Shown: positions 26,520 through 36,455 of the stretch, piece after piece | Numbering within the stretch: position 1 is the stretch's first letter | Layout: each line of letters begins with the position of its first letter | Source of the DNA: Natranaerovirga pectinivora | Lineage (GTDB): Bacteria; Bacillota; Clostridia; Lachnospirales; DSM-24629 | Assembly: GCF_004342165.1 (NCBI RefSeq) | Contig: NZ_SMAL01000006.1 | Span: 124,001 to 188,000 of the forward strand | Direction: 5' to 3' | DNA: 64,000 bases | Program-made: the position numbers and the translations under genes | The notes under the pieces: generated by a model | The model's database searches: none | The model's input: only the letters and a program-made list of their open reading frames with translations | What the model was told of the DNA's origin: nothing

Positions 26520-27806
26520 ATGAGAACATTAATTAAGAATGGTAGAGTGATTGACCCAGCAACAAACAAAGACGGTATTTATGATATTTTAATAGAGGAT
26601 GGTATTATTGTAAAAGTAGGAGAGAAATTAGAGGATGAAGCAGATAAAGTCATTGATGCTAGAGATTCTTGGGTTGTACCAGGATTAATTGATATTCACG
26701 TACATTTAAGAGAACCAGGCTTTGAACATAAAGAAACAATAAAAACAGGTTCGGAAAGTGCTGCAAAAGGTGGATTTACAACCATTTGTACAATGCCTAA
26801 TACCAATCCTGTTATAGACAGTGAGTACTTAGTTGAGTATTTAAATTTAAAAGCGCAAAGAGATTCAGTAGTAAATATACTTCCTATAGGTTCTATCACA
26901 AAGGGACAAAAAGGTGAAGAGCTTGCCAATATCGGCAATATGGCAAAGGCAGGGATTTGCGGCATTAGTGAAGATGGTCATACGGTAATGAATGCAGCAT
27001 TATATAAAAAAGCAATGACGTATGCGAAGATGTTTGACTTAATTGTATTCGCTCACTGTGAGGATAAAAGCCTTGTAGGAAAAGGTGTAATGAATGCTGG
27101 TGACAGAGCATTAAGTTTAGGCCTGGCAGGTATTTCTAATGATGTTGAAGATGTTATAACGGCTAGAGATATTTTGTTAGCAGAAAAAACAGGTGCTAAG
27201 CTTCACTTATGCCATATTAGTACAGAAGGTAGTTTAAGACTTCTTAAAAGAGCCAAAGAAGATAATATAGATGTTACAGCAGAGATTTGTCCACACCATT
27301 TTATTTTATCAGATGAAGCCATTAATGGGTTTGATACGAATTTTAAAATGAATCCACCACTACGTTCAAAGTTTGATGTTGAGGCTTTAAAACAAGGGTT
27401 AAAAGATGATGTGATAGAGATTATTGCTACAGATCACGCGCCACACCATTATGATGAGAAGAACACGACCTTTGATGAAGCGGCTTTTGGAATTGTTGGT
27501 CTTGAGACTTCAGTAGCATTGACCATTACGGAGTTAGTGGATAAAGGTTGGATTACGCCAAAGCAGATGATTGAGAAAATGAGTTTGAATCCTGCGAAGA
27601 GATTAGGGATTGAGAAGGGGACACTTAAAGAAGGCAGTGTTGCAGATGTTACCATTATTGATCCTAAGAGGGCTTATAAGATTGATGTGAATCAGTTTGC
27701 TTCTAAGAGCAAGAATAGTCCTTTTCATAATAAGGAAGTGAAGGGTATGGTTACTCATACGATTGTTGGTGGGCAGGTTGTTTATAGAGTGGATAGTGAG
27801 ATTTAG
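26520..27806 (+). CDS. pyrC: dihydroorotase
   Basis: Cyclises carbamoyl aspartate to dihydroorotate. At 428 residues it is a class I, metal-dependent amidohydrolase. Visible motifs are the metal-binding DIHVHLREPGFEHKE, the carboxyl-lysine region and the late catalytic ATDHAPHHYDEK. AAAGGATGG lies before ATG 26520; the ATG at 26508 overlaps this site and is less likely. It follows pyrB by 54 bases. Over the last 400 bases the third codon positions change from A-rich to G/T-rich, approaching repeat C1. Confidence 0.97.
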   Translation: MRTLIKNGRVIDPATNKDGIYDILIEDGIIVKVGEKLEDEADKVIDARDSWVVPGLIDIHVHLREPGFEHKETIKTGSESAAKGGFTTICTMPNTNPVIDSEYLVEYLNLKAQRDSVVNILPIGSITKGQKGEELANIGNMAKAGICGISEDGHTVMNAALYKKAMTYAKMFDLIVFAHCEDKSLVGKGVMNAGDRALSLGLAGISNDVEDVITARDILLAEKTGAKLHLCHISTEGSLRLLKRAKEDNIDVTAEICPHHFILSDEAINGFDTNFKMNPPLRSKFDVEALKQGLKDDVIEIIATDHAPHHYDEKNTTFDEAAFGIVGLETSVALTITELVDKGWITPKQMIEKMSLNPAKRLGIEKGTLKEGSVADVTIIDPKRAYKIDVNQFASKSKNSPFHNKEVKGMVTHTIVGGQVVYRVDSEI

Positions 27807-27830
27807 GTAGAATTTAGGTGTTGGGGTCAG

Positions 27831-28035
27831 TCGTATGTGAATGAATATGTTTGATAAGTTCCATTATCTATCTTAAGAAAAACTAAGTGCGTTCTGATTC
27901 ATATTCCTAAGCCTAAAAAACTCCCTTCGGTCAGACATTTAAGGCTTTTAACGGAATAGGAATTGCCACTTACTAAGATTTTCTAAAGATATATAAAAGT
28001 CACTTACCACACATATTCACTCACATACTCTGTCG
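27831..28035. repeat. structured repeat family C, copy C1 (205 bp)
   Basis: GTATGTGAATGAATATGT at the left pairs with ACATATTCACTCACATAC at 28011-28028. Inner stems join AACTAAGTG with CACTTACT, and ATTCC-TAAGCCT with AGGCTTTTA-CGGAAT, around CTCCCTTCGGTCAGACATTT. The whole folds as one long hairpin. Both borders read TCGTATG...CTCTGTCG. It lies in the pyrC-pyrF gap; the other copy, of equal length, lies in the pyrD-pyrE gap. Confidence 0.87.
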
Positions 28036-28075
28036 TAAATTAAAAACATAGTTGAGTTGCTCTTCGTATAGTTAC

Positions 28076-28099
28076 TACCTCACGTACTTTGTCGTGAGG
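28076..28099. repeat. small hairpin between C1 and pyrF
   Basis: CCTCACG pairs with CGTGAGG around TACTTTGT. The loop sequence CGTACTTTGTCGTG resembles the right border of family C (ACATACTCTGTCGT), suggesting a degenerate partial copy of that border. Confidence 0.55.
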
Positions 28100-28154
28100 A
28101 AAGCGAGAACATAGTATGTATTGTACGTATAGAAATCATTTGGAGGATAGTGTT

Positions 28155-29075
28155 ATGATAAATTTACTTATAGATAAGATTAAAGAACAGAATAGTCCTA
28201 TTGTTGTTGGGTTAGATCCTAAGGTTGAGTTTTTGCCTGAGTGTGTTAGAGAGAAAGCGTTTAAGGATTTTGGCCATTCTAGTAAGGCTATTGGTGAGGC
28301 TTTTTACGAGTTTAATAAGGGGATTATTGATCATATTTATGATGTAGTGCCATCTGTTAAGCCTCAGATTGCTATGTATGAACAGTATGGGATTGAAGGG
28401 TTAATTGCTTATAAGAAGACGGTGGATTATGCTAAAAGTAAAGGGTTAGTGGTTATTGGAGATATTAAAAGAGGCGATATTGCTTCTACTGCTGAGGCTT
28501 ATGCCGTTGGGCATCTTGGTCAAGTCACTATAGAAGGGAATACTGAAAGAGGTTTTGATTCGGATTTTATTACCATTAATCCTTATATGGGGTATGACAC
28601 CATAAAGCCATTTTTAGATGTGTGTAAGGAAGAGAATAGAGGGTTGTTTGTTCTGGTTAAGACATCTAATCCAAGTAGTGGTGATTTTCAAGATTTAAAA
28701 GTTGGTGATGACTTTTTATATGAAAGAGTTGCTATGAAAGTAGATGAGTGGGGACAAGAGCATATGGGACAAGAGTACAGTTATGTTGGTGCTGTTGTTG
28801 GTGCTACTTATCCTGAAGTAGGAAAGAGACTTAGAGAATTAATGCCAAAGACTTACTTTTTAGTGCCTGGTTATGGTGCTCAAGGTGGTAAAGCTGAGGA
28901 TATGGCACATTATTTTAATAAAGATGGATTAGGAGCTATTATTAATTCTTCAAGAGGGATTATAGCAGCTCATAAAAATCCAAAGTATGAACAGTTTAAA
29001 AATGAAGGTTTTGCAATGGCATCAAGACAAGCCGTTTTAGATATGAAAAAAGAGCTAGAAGAAGCGTTGAGATAA
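28155..29075 (+). CDS. pyrF: orotidine 5'-phosphate decarboxylase
   Basis: Converts OMP to UMP. The 306-residue length is that of the long (group 2) PyrF subfamily, not the 230-residue form. The catalytic block is VVIGDIKRGDIAST, followed by FITINPYMGYDTI, KTSNPSSGDFQDL and VVGATYPE. GGAGGATAG precedes ATG 28155; an upstream ATG at 28116 lacks such a site. The first half is rich in AAG, GAG, GGG and GTT codons and the second half returns to the AAA/GAA/GCA use of the other genes. It is 16 bases upstream of carA. Confidence 0.96.
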   Translation: MINLLIDKIKEQNSPIVVGLDPKVEFLPECVREKAFKDFGHSSKAIGEAFYEFNKGIIDHIYDVVPSVKPQIAMYEQYGIEGLIAYKKTVDYAKSKGLVVIGDIKRGDIASTAEAYAVGHLGQVTIEGNTERGFDSDFITINPYMGYDTIKPFLDVCKEENRGLFVLVKTSNPSSGDFQDLKVGDDFLYERVAMKVDEWGQEHMGQEYSYVGAVVGATYPEVGKRLRELMPKTYFLVPGYGAQGGKAEDMAHYFNKDGLGAIINSSRGIIAAHKNPKYEQFKNEGFAMASRQAVLDMKKELEEALR

Positions 29076-29091
29076 ACAAGGAGGAAATACG

Positions 29092-30150
29092 ATGAAAGCT
29101 AAACTAATCCTAGAAAATGGGGAAGTTTTTGAAGGTAAAGCATTTGGACATCTTAAAGAAACAATTGGTGAAGTTGTTTTTAATACAAGTATGACAGGGT
29201 ATCAAGAGGTTTTAACAGACCCATCTTATTATGGTCAAATTGTAACAATGACTTATCCTTTAATAGGGAATTATGGGATTAACTTAGATGATTTAGAATC
29301 TGATTCAATTAAAGTTAAGGGTTTTATCGTTAGAGAAAAATGTGATATGCCTAATAACTGGAGATGTGAGTTTGAGTTAGAGAATTATTTAAAGGAGCAT
29401 AAAGTGATGGGTATGGAAGGTATTGATACCCGTGCGCTAACAAAGATTATTAGAAATCAAGGAACGATGAAAGGCATTATTACCGTTAGAGATTTGACGC
29501 CAAGCCAAATAGAATCAAAATTCAAAGCGTTTCACAATACACAAGCAGTTGAATCCGTAACAACAAAGGAAATTATTAAACACGAAGGTGAAGGTCTTCA
29601 TATTGGTATAATGGACTTTGGTATTAAAAATGACATTATAAAAGCCTTTAAAGATAAAGGGTGTAAATTGACAGTTTTCCCAGCTTTTACAAAAGCAGAT
29701 GAGTTATTAAATAGTGACTTAGATGCAGTGTTCTTATCTAATGGACCTGGTGATCCTAAAGATATTGAAAGTGTAAGAGAAGAAATTAAAAAGTTAATTG
29801 GACAAATACCAATTACAGGTATCTGTTTAGGACATCAATTATTGGCACTAGCCTTAGAGGGAGATACAGAGAAATTAAAATTTGGACATAGAGGTGGCAA
29901 TCACCCAGTTAAAAATTTATTAACAAATCATATTATGATTACTTCTCAAAATCACGGGTATGTGGTAAGAAGCGAATCCCTTCCAGAAGATGTTGAAGTA
30001 ACACATATTAATTTAAACGATGGTTCAGTAGAAGGGTTAAGACATAAGAAATACCCTATTTACAGTGTTCAGTTTCACCCAGAAGCAGGCCCGGGACCTA
30101 CAGATACTGCACCAATTTTCGATGAGTTTATAGACGTTATAAAAAAATAG
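29092..30150 (+). CDS. carA: carbamoyl-phosphate synthase small subunit
   Basis: The glutaminase that feeds ammonia to CarB. Its 352 residues include the N-terminal CPSase domain (LENGEVFEGKAFG, NTSMTGYQEVLTDPSYYGQI) and a class I glutamine amidotransferase domain with the nucleophile cysteine in TGICLGHQLLALAL and the His/Glu pair in QFHPEAGPGP. AAGGAGGAAAT precedes the ATG. It sits between pyrF and carB, so the enzyme serves pyrimidine synthesis and should follow the same attenuation. Confidence 0.98.
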   Translation: MKAKLILENGEVFEGKAFGHLKETIGEVVFNTSMTGYQEVLTDPSYYGQIVTMTYPLIGNYGINLDDLESDSIKVKGFIVREKCDMPNNWRCEFELENYLKEHKVMGMEGIDTRALTKIIRNQGTMKGIITVRDLTPSQIESKFKAFHNTQAVESVTTKEIIKHEGEGLHIGIMDFGIKNDIIKAFKDKGCKLTVFPAFTKADELLNSDLDAVFLSNGPGDPKDIESVREEIKKLIGQIPITGICLGHQLLALALEGDTEKLKFGHRGGNHPVKNLLTNHIMITSQNHGYVVRSESLPEDVEVTHINLNDGSVEGLRHKKYPIYSVQFHPEAGPGPTDTAPIFDEFIDVIKK

Positions 30151-30177
30151 TTGTGTGAGTTAAGGAAGGAGATTGTT

Positions 30178-33100
30178 ATGCCTAAAAATCCAGATATCAA
30201 AAAGGTTTTAGTACTTGGGTCGGGACCAATTGTTATTGGTCAAGCAGCAGAGTTTGATTACTCTGGCACTCAAGCTTGTCAAATGCTTAAAGAGGAAGGT
30301 ATTGAAACTGTCTTATTAAATAGTAATCCAGCAACCATTATGACAGATAAAGAAGTTGCTGATTGTGTCTATATAGAGCCATTAACAATAGAGTTTGCTG
30401 AAAAAATCATAGCAAAGGAAAGACCAGACAGTGTATTAGCAGGTGTTGGAGGACAAACAGCACTGAATTTAGCAGTAGAATTAAATGATGCAGGTATTTT
30501 AGAAAAATACAATGTTAAAGTCATAGGTACACCAATTGCTGCCATTAAAGAAGGTGAAGATAGGGACGACTTTAAAAAATTAATGGAAAGAATCAATCAA
30601 CCTATCCCTGCTAGTAAAATTGTAACCTCTATGGACGAAGGTGTTGATTTTGCAGCAACAATAGGATATCCGGTAGTTGTAAGACCAGCCTATACATTAG
30701 GTGGCACAGGTGGAGGTATTGCTGAGGATAAAGAGCAACTTAAAGAAATCCTTGCATCTGGCTTACAACTTAGCCGTGTAGGTCAAGTTTTACTAGAGCA
30801 ATCTATAAAAGGTTGGAAAGAAGTAGAATACGAAGTAATAAGAGATTCTTATGGTAACTGTATTACAGTTTGTAATATGGAGAACATTGACCCTGTAGGT
30901 GTACATACAGGAGATAGTATCGTTGTTGCACCTTCACAAACATTATCTGATGTTGAATATCAAATGCTTAGAAAAGCTTCCATAGACATTATAAATGCTG
31001 TTGGAATTGAAGGTGGATGCAATGTTCAGTTAGCCCTTAATCCAGATAATTTTGAATATGCCGTAATTGAAATCAATCCTAGAGTGAGCCGTTCATCTGC
31101 ATTGGCTTCAAAAGCAACAGGCTATCCAATTGCAAAAGTATCAACAATGATTGCATTAGGATACGCTCTAGATGAAATAGAAAACGATGTAACGAAAAAA
31201 ACAAAAGCGTGTTTCGAACCAACTTTGGATTATTGTGTTCTTAAAATACCAAAGTGGCCATTTGATAAATTTAGAAGAGCGAAAAAAGTACTAGGAACAA
31301 AAATGATGGCAACAGGGGAAGTAATGGCTATTGGCAATAATTTTGAATCTGCATTGCTTAAAGCGGTAAGGTCTTTAGAAATTAGCCAATACAGTCTATT
31401 TCATAAAAAAGCAGCTACAAGAACTATGGATGAATTAAAAAGAAGAGTTCAAGTGCCAGATGATGAAAGGTTATTTGACTTAGCAGAATTATTAAGAAGA
31501 AATTATAGAGTGGACAAAGTTTGTAAATTAACAGGTATGGACCCATTCTTCGTCAATAAAATAAAATATATCGTTGATCAAGAAGAGAAAATACGTGATT
31601 TAGACTTAAAAGATTTAGATAGAGACTGGTTATTAGAACTGAAGAGAAAAGGTTTTGCAGATAAAGGTATTGCTGATTTAATGGGATGTTCTTCAGAGGA
31701 TATTTATAATCTAAGAAAAGAATATAAGATGATGCCTGTGTATAAAATGGTAGATACTTGTGGCGGAGAGTTTGAAGCTGTTTCACCATACTATTATTCT
31801 ACATTTGATACCCACGATGAAGTAGAAGTATCAGACAAACGTAAAATTATGGTTATTGGTTCAGGACCTATTAGAATCGGACAAGGTATTGAGTTTGATT
31901 ACTGTTCAGTTCATAGCATTATAGCCCTTAGAAAACAAGGCATAGAGACAATCATTGTCAATAATAACCCTGAAACAGTAAGTACAGATTTTAATATTGC
32001 AGATAAATTGTACTTTGAACCGTTAACGGAAGAAGATACATTACACATTATTGAAAAAGAAAAACCAGAAGGTGTTATACTTCAATTCGGTGGACAAACA
32101 GCTATCAAATTGGCTAAGTTCTTAAAAAATAAAGGCATAAAAGTATTTGGAACAAGCCCTGATGATATTGATGCAGCAGAAGACAGAGAAAAGTTTGATG
32201 CATTATTAGAAAAATTCAATGTGGACCGTCCTAAAGGTGTTGGGGTATGGTCTGTTGAAGAAGGCATTGAAAAAGGGAATGAAATAGGTTACCCTGTACT
32301 TGTTAGACCATCTTATGTACTTGGTGGTCAAGGAATGGAAATCACTTATACAAAACAAGAATTAGAGCAATACTTAGTACAAGCATTTGATAAAGATGAA
32401 ATGGAATCTGTACTAATCGATAGATATCTAACCGGTAGAGAAATAGAGGTAGATGCCATTTGTGATGGGACAAATATCTTAATACCAGGTATAATGGAGC
32501 ATCTTGAAAAAGCAGGCGTTCACTCAGGGGATAGTATATCAATATATCCACCAAGAAATATCTCTAGTACAATGAAAGAAAAAATCATAGAAGTAACAGA
32601 AAAAATGGCAGTAGCCCTTAATGTTATAGGTATGATCAATATTCAGTTTATTGAATCAGAGGGACAATTGTATATCATTGAAGTGAATCCAAGATCATCA
32701 AGAACGGTACCATACATTAGTAAAGTAACAGGGGTGCCAATTATCGACTTAGCAACTCGTGTAATGCTAGGTGAAAAGCTAGAAGAATTAGGGTACGGAA
32801 CAGGATTGTATCCAGAAATAGATAAATATGCAATTAAAGTACCAGTATTCTCAACACAAAAATTGCCAGATGTTGAAATAAGTCTAGGACCAGAAATGAA
32901 ATCAACAGGTGAAGTTTTAGGTGTAGGGAAAACTTTTGAAGAGGCTTTATACAAAGGATTTATTGGTGCAGGCATTAATATGCCAAAACCTAGTGGTACC
33001 ATACTCGTAACCATTAGACCAGAAGATCAAGAAAGATTTGCTGAAATAGCAAAAGAATTAGGAAAGTTAAATTATCAATTTGCCGCAACAGAAGGAACAG

Positions 33101-33390
33101 CAAAAAGATTAGAAAGCTTAAATCTTAATGTAAAAACAGTTAAGAAAATAAGTGAAGGTGTACCAAATATTTTAGATTTAATTAGAAGTGGAATGGTAGA
33201 CTTAGTCATCAACACACCGACTAAAGCAAATGATGCAAGAAGAGATGGCTTTATGATTAGAAGAGCAGCAACAGAAAGTACAGTACCAGTAATGACATCA
33301 TTAGATACAGCGGAAGGATTACTAGACATATTAAAAGCTAAGCTTGACTTAGATCAATTAGATGTTTATGATATAGCGAAGAATTTATAA
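30178..33390 (+). CDS. carB: carbamoyl-phosphate synthase large subunit
   Basis: Builds carbamoyl phosphate from bicarbonate, ammonia and two ATP. The 1070 residues contain two homologous ATP-grasp halves: the first begins [20 protein letters not shown] and the second [20 protein letters not shown] near residue 556. An oligomerisation domain lies between, and a C-terminal MGS-like allosteric domain contains GTAKRLESL and NTPTK. GGAAGGAG precedes ATG 30178. It follows carA by 27 bases. Confidence 0.98.
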   Translation: MPKNPDIKKVLVLGSGPIVIGQAAEFDYSGTQACQMLKEEGIETVLLNSNPATIMTDKEVADCVYIEPLTIEFAEKIIAKERPDSVLAGVGGQTALNLAVELNDAGILEKYNVKVIGTPIAAIKEGEDRDDFKKLMERINQPIPASKIVTSMDEGVDFAATIGYPVVVRPAYTLGGTGGGIAEDKEQLKEILASGLQLSRVGQVLLEQSIKGWKEVEYEVIRDSYGNCITVCNMENIDPVGVHTGDSIVVAPSQTLSDVEYQMLRKASIDIINAVGIEGGCNVQLALNPDNFEYAVIEINPRVSRSSALASKATGYPIAKVSTMIALGYALDEIENDVTKKTKACFEPTLDYCVLKIPKWPFDKFRRAKKVLGTKMMATGEVMAIGNNFESALLKAVRSLEISQYSLFHKKAATRTMDELKRRVQVPDDERLFDLAELLRRNYRVDKVCKLTGMDPFFVNKIKYIVDQEEKIRDLDLKDLDRDWLLELKRKGFADKGIADLMGCSSEDIYNLRKEYKMMPVYKMVDTCGGEFEAVSPYYYSTFDTHDEVEVSDKRKIMVIGSGPIRIGQGIEFDYCSVHSIIALRKQGIETIIVNNNPETVSTDFNIADKLYFEPLTEEDTLHIIEKEKPEGVILQFGGQTAIKLAKFLKNKGIKVFGTSPDDIDAAEDREKFDALLEKFNVDRPKGVGVWSVEEGIEKGNEIGYPVLVRPSYVLGGQGMEITYTKQELEQYLVQAFDKDEMESVLIDRYLTGREIEVDAICDGTNILIPGIMEHLEKAGVHSGDSISIYPPRNISSTMKEKIIEVTEKMAVALNVIGMINIQFIESEGQLYIIEVNPRSSRTVPYISKVTGVPIIDLATRVMLGEKLEELGYGTGLYPEIDKYAIKVPVFSTQKLPDVEISLGPEMKSTGEVLGVGKTFEEALYKGFIGAGINMPKPSGTILVTIRPEDQERFAEIAKELGKLNYQFAATEGTAKRLESLNLNVKTVKKISEGVPNILDLIRSGMVDLVINTPTKANDARRDGFMIRRAATESTVPVMTSLDTAEGLLDILKAKLDLDQLDVYDIAKNL

Positions 33391-33403
33391 AGGGAGTGGA
33401 AAA

Positions 33404-34165
33404 ATGTCTTTATCAAAAATTAAAGTGGCAACAAAAATTATGAAACACAGCTTAATTGCGACAGATGTTTATGAAATGTGGATTGAGAATAAAGAGATGG
33501 CAAAAGCTGCAAAGGTAGGTCAATTCGTTGCCCTTTATTGTAAAGATGGTAGTAGATTACTTCCAAGGCCCATAAGTATTTGTGAAATAGATAATGAAGA
33601 AGGAAGATTAAGACTTGTATACCGTGTCTTTGGAGCAGGAACGAAAGAAATAAGTTGCTTTAAAGAGGGTGAAACAATAGAAGTATTAGGACCTTTAGGC
33701 AATGGATTTCTGACAAAAGATAAAAATGTATCTGTAATAGTAGGTGGAGGCATTGGTGTGCCTCCTCTCCTAGAACTTTGTAAACAGTTAAAAGGAGAAA
33801 AACACATATTCTTAGGCTATAGAGATACAGTTTTTCTTGCTGATGAGTTTAAGGCATATGGTGACGTTTATATTGCAACGGAAGATGGCAGTGTTGGTCA
33901 TAAAGGGAATGTTATGACACTTCTAAAAGAAAAAGGACTAGATATAGATCAAGTGTATGCTTGTGGTCCTAAAGGCATGTTAAAGGCATTACAAAGTTAT
34001 GTATTAGAAGAGCAGATACCGGCTCAACTATCTGTAGAAGAAAAAATGGCTTGTGGTATTGGTGCTTGTGTTGGATGTATTTGCGAGACCAATGATAGAA
34101 CAATGAAAAATAAAAGAGTTTGCAAAGAGGGTCCTGTATTCTCAGCTGAGGAGGTAGTGTTATAA
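33404..34165 (+). CDS. pyrK: dihydroorotate dehydrogenase electron transfer subunit
   Basis: PyrK carries FAD and a [2Fe-2S] cluster and passes electrons from the PyrD FMN to NAD+. The 253-residue protein shows the ferredoxin-reductase layout: RLLPRPISI for [16 protein letters not shown] for NAD, and the C-terminal cluster cysteines in [11 protein letters not shown] followed by VCKEGP. The ribosome binding site is AAGGGAGTGG. Its stop codon overlaps the start of pyrD (TAATG), as expected for subunits made in equal amounts. Confidence 0.97.
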   Translation: MSLSKIKVATKIMKHSLIATDVYEMWIENKEMAKAAKVGQFVALYCKDGSRLLPRPISICEIDNEEGRLRLVYRVFGAGTKEISCFKEGETIEVLGPLGNGFLTKDKNVSVIVGGGIGVPPLLELCKQLKGEKHIFLGYRDTVFLADEFKAYGDVYIATEDGSVGHKGNVMTLLKEKGLDIDQVYACGPKGMLKALQSYVLEEQIPAQLSVEEKMACGIGACVGCICETNDRTMKNKRVCKEGPVFSAEEVVL

Positions 34166-35091
34166 TGGATTTAAGTGTAAAGATCGGATCAGTCCAATTA
34201 AAAAACCCTGTAATGACAGCTTCAGGTACCTTTGGTTCAGGAAAAGAATATAGCGAATTTGTGGATCTTAATGAATTAGGTGCAGTCGTTGTTAAAGGGA
34301 TTGCCAGTAAACCTTGGGATGGGAATCCTACACCAAGAGTGGCAGAAACATACGGTGGTATGCTTAATGCAGTAGGGCTTCAGAATCCAGGTGTAGATCA
34401 CTTTATAAAAAATGATATCCCCTTTTTAAAGAAATTTGACACTAAGATTGTTGTGAATATTGCTGGTAGAACTGTTGAAGATTATTGTGAAGTGGTAGAG
34501 AAGTTAAGTGATACAGAAGTTGATTTATTAGAGTTAAATATTTCTTGTCCTAATGTTAAAGAGGGTGGGATTGCTTTTGGTACTCAAGCTAAGATGATTG
34601 AAAGAGTGACCAGTGAAGTTAAAAGGCATTCTAAACAACCTTTAATTGTAAAGTTAAGTCCTAATGTAACAGATATAGCTGAAATGGCTTTAGCAGCAGA
34701 AGCAGGTGGTGCAGATGCTTTATCTCTTATTAATACCCTTTTAGGGATGAAAATTGATATCCATAAAAGAGAGTTTGCCCTTGCCAATAAAATGGGTGGA
34801 TTGTCTGGACCTGCTATTAAGCCTGTTGCTGTTAGGATGGTTTATCAAGTGGCTCAAGCGGTTAAAGTGCCTATTATTGGTATGGGTGGTATTATGAATG
34901 GTGAAGATGCTATTGAGTTTATGATGGCAGGTGCTACTGGGGTTGCTGTTGGGACTGCTAATTTTGCTAATCCTTTTGCGACTATGGAAGTTTTAGATGG
35001 GATTAAGGGTTATATGGATCGATATGGGGTTAAGGATGTTAAAGAATTGATTGGGTTGGCTGTTGGAAATATTGAATTTAATTGTATGTGA
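34165..35091 (+). CDS. pyrD: dihydroorotate dehydrogenase, NAD-linked class 1B catalytic subunit
   Basis: Oxidises dihydroorotate to orotate with FMN. Its 308 residues include [15 protein letters not shown], the catalytic cysteine in [14 protein letters not shown], and the FMN phosphate site [20 protein letters not shown]. Association with pyrK identifies the class 1B, NAD-dependent enzyme. GAGGAGG inside the end of pyrK serves as ribosome binding site. The 3' third is unusually rich in GTT, GCT, GGG and AAG codons as it approaches repeat C2. Confidence 0.97.
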   Translation: MDLSVKIGSVQLKNPVMTASGTFGSGKEYSEFVDLNELGAVVVKGIASKPWDGNPTPRVAETYGGMLNAVGLQNPGVDHFIKNDIPFLKKFDTKIVVNIAGRTVEDYCEVVEKLSDTEVDLLELNISCPNVKEGGIAFGTQAKMIERVTSEVKRHSKQPLIVKLSPNVTDIAEMALAAEAGGADALSLINTLLGMKIDIHKREFALANKMGGLSGPAIKPVAVRMVYQVAQAVKVPIIGMGGIMNGEDAIEFMMAGATGVAVGTANFANPFATMEVLDGIKGYMDRYGVKDVKELIGLAVGNIEFNCM

Positions 35092-35110
35092 TTATATTTG
35101 CACAAGAGGG

Positions 35111-35315
35111 TCGTATGAGAATATCTATGGAAAACAGTTCCGATAAATATTTCTTGATATTCTAAGTTTGTTTAAATCTTTATTCCTAAGCCTTAAAAAC
35201 TCGCTGCGCTCAGACACTTAAGGCTTTTTACGGAATAATGATTTCCACGCACTAAGAATCTCTACGAAATGTTTATGAGTCACTTTATTTCCAAAGATAT
35301 TCACATACTCTGTCG
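35111..35315. repeat. structured repeat family C, copy C2 (205 bp)
   Basis: GTATGAGAATATCTATGG pairs with CCAAAGATATTCACATAC at 35291-35308. The inner conserved block TATTCCTAAGCCTTAAAAAC continues to CTCAGACACTTAAGGC and CGGAATAATGATT. It has the same borders (TCGTATG, CTCTGTCG) and the same total length as C1, but different outer arms that remain complementary. Confidence 0.87.
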
Positions 35316-35351
35316 TTAATATATAGCCTCAGCTGTGAATACGCAGCGAGC

Positions 35352-35384
35352 TTTAGATTACAAGTATGAAAGTAAATCTAAAAC
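35352..35384. repeat. small hairpin upstream of pyrE
   Basis: TTTAGATT pairs with AATCTAAA around ACAAGTATGAAAGTA, just before the pyrE ribosome binding site. No T-tract follows, so its role is unclear. Confidence 0.5.
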
Positions 35385-35405
35385 ATTTGAAGGGTGGTTT
35401 GAGTA

Positions 35406-36080
35406 ATGGAACAATATAAAAAAGAGTTTATTGAGTTTATGGTGGATTGTCAGGTTTTGAAGTTTGGGGATTTTGTTACTAAGAGTGGGCGTAAGACACC
35501 ATTTTTTGTGAATACTGGGTTTTATAGAACTGGTCAGCAGCTTAGGAAGTTAGGGGAGTTTTATTCTAAGGCTATTACCCAAGTGTTTGGTAAGGATTTT
35601 AATATTTTATTTGGGCCTGCTTATAAAGGGATTCCTTTAAGTGTTGCTACTTCTATGGCACTTAGTGAGCATTTTGATATGGATGTTAATTATTGTGCAA
35701 ATCGTAAAGAAGTTAAGGATCACGGTGATACGGGGATTCTTTTAGGAAGTCCTATTAATGATGGTGACAAGATTGTTATTATTGAAGATGTTACAACAGC
35801 AGGAACTTCTATTGAAGAGACAATGCCTATTCTAAAGAAACAAGGGGATGTGGATGTTTTAGGGTTAGTTGTTTCTGTTGATAGAATGGAAAGAGGTAAA
35901 GGGGAAAAAAGCGCTTTATCTGAGATTCAAGAAAAGTATAGTATTAAAACCACAGCCATTGTTACAATGGCAGAGGTAGTTGAACATTTGCACAATAAAC
36001 CTTATAAAGGTGAAGTTATTATCAATGATAGGATTAAAGAGGCCATTGATGCCTATTATGTTCAATATGGTGTAAAGTAG
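35406..36080 (+). CDS. pyrE: orotate phosphoribosyltransferase
   Basis: Joins orotate to PRPP to make OMP. Its 224 residues show the PRPP-binding motif VIIEDVTTAGTS and the substrate regions SGRKTPFFVNTG, FGPAYKGIPLS and NRKEVKDHGDTG. GAAGGGTGG precedes the ATG. It ends the operon, 315 bases after pyrD, with C2 in the gap. The 5' half is enriched in AAG, GAG, GGG and GTT codons; the 3' end is not. Confidence 0.97.
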   Translation: MEQYKKEFIEFMVDCQVLKFGDFVTKSGRKTPFFVNTGFYRTGQQLRKLGEFYSKAITQVFGKDFNILFGPAYKGIPLSVATSMALSEHFDMDVNYCANRKEVKDHGDTGILLGSPINDGDKIVIIEDVTTAGTSIEETMPILKKQGDVDVLGLVVSVDRMERGKGEKSALSEIQEKYSIKTTAIVTMAEVVEHLHNKPYKGEVIINDRIKEAIDAYYVQYGVK

Positions 36081-36098
36081 ATTAGAAGATTTTTTAAA

Positions 36099-36142
36099 GA
36101 GAGGGGATGATTAGTGTATATTAATCATTCCCTCTTTTTTTA
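36099..36142 (+). terminator. Rho-independent terminator of the pyr operon
   Basis: GAGAGGGGATGATTA pairs with TTAATCATTCCCTCT around a short loop, followed by seven T. Confidence 0.9.
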
Positions 36143-36455
36143 TTGTATAAGAAAATACACTTCCTATATAGTAATAAGTTGATTAAAAGCCCTACATTTT
36201 TCTGAAGAAGTTAGAAAAGGTGATATTAGATGAGAAATTAGCAATATATTTTAAGTGCATTTAGTTTTACAATTTGAATTTTTTTGTCTAAAAATGATGC
36301 AAATGTTCTATAGCATATATTTTTGTAAAGTCTTGTTAATTGTAAGGATTATATGATATAATATTAAAAAATATGTATAAATATAAAAAAAGAGTTAATT
36401 TTCAAACATTAAAGATTCAAGGAAATAATATTCGGTGAAGGGGATTTAATAGAGG
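36143..36455. other. AT-rich intergenic region upstream of the GGDEF-EAL gene
   Basis: No ORF and no strong hairpin. A TATGATATAAT stretch near 36351-36363 could hold a -10 element for the downstream gene. I looked for a cyclic di-GMP riboswitch and saw none. Confidence 0.5.

Noticed and set aside
27831-28035. Element C as a pyrimidine attenuator
   Set aside because: It lacks the PyrR loop seen at 25261 and a terminal T-tract; its inner part is a general hairpin.
27400-28750. Diversity-generating retroelement as the cause of the base shift
   Set aside because: No reverse transcriptase or template/variable repeat pair is in the window, changes are mainly synonymous, and proteins remain conserved.
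36143-36455. Cyclic di-GMP riboswitch upstream of the GGDEF-EAL gene
   Set aside because: None of the conserved GEMM segments or a paired two-stem layout is visible.
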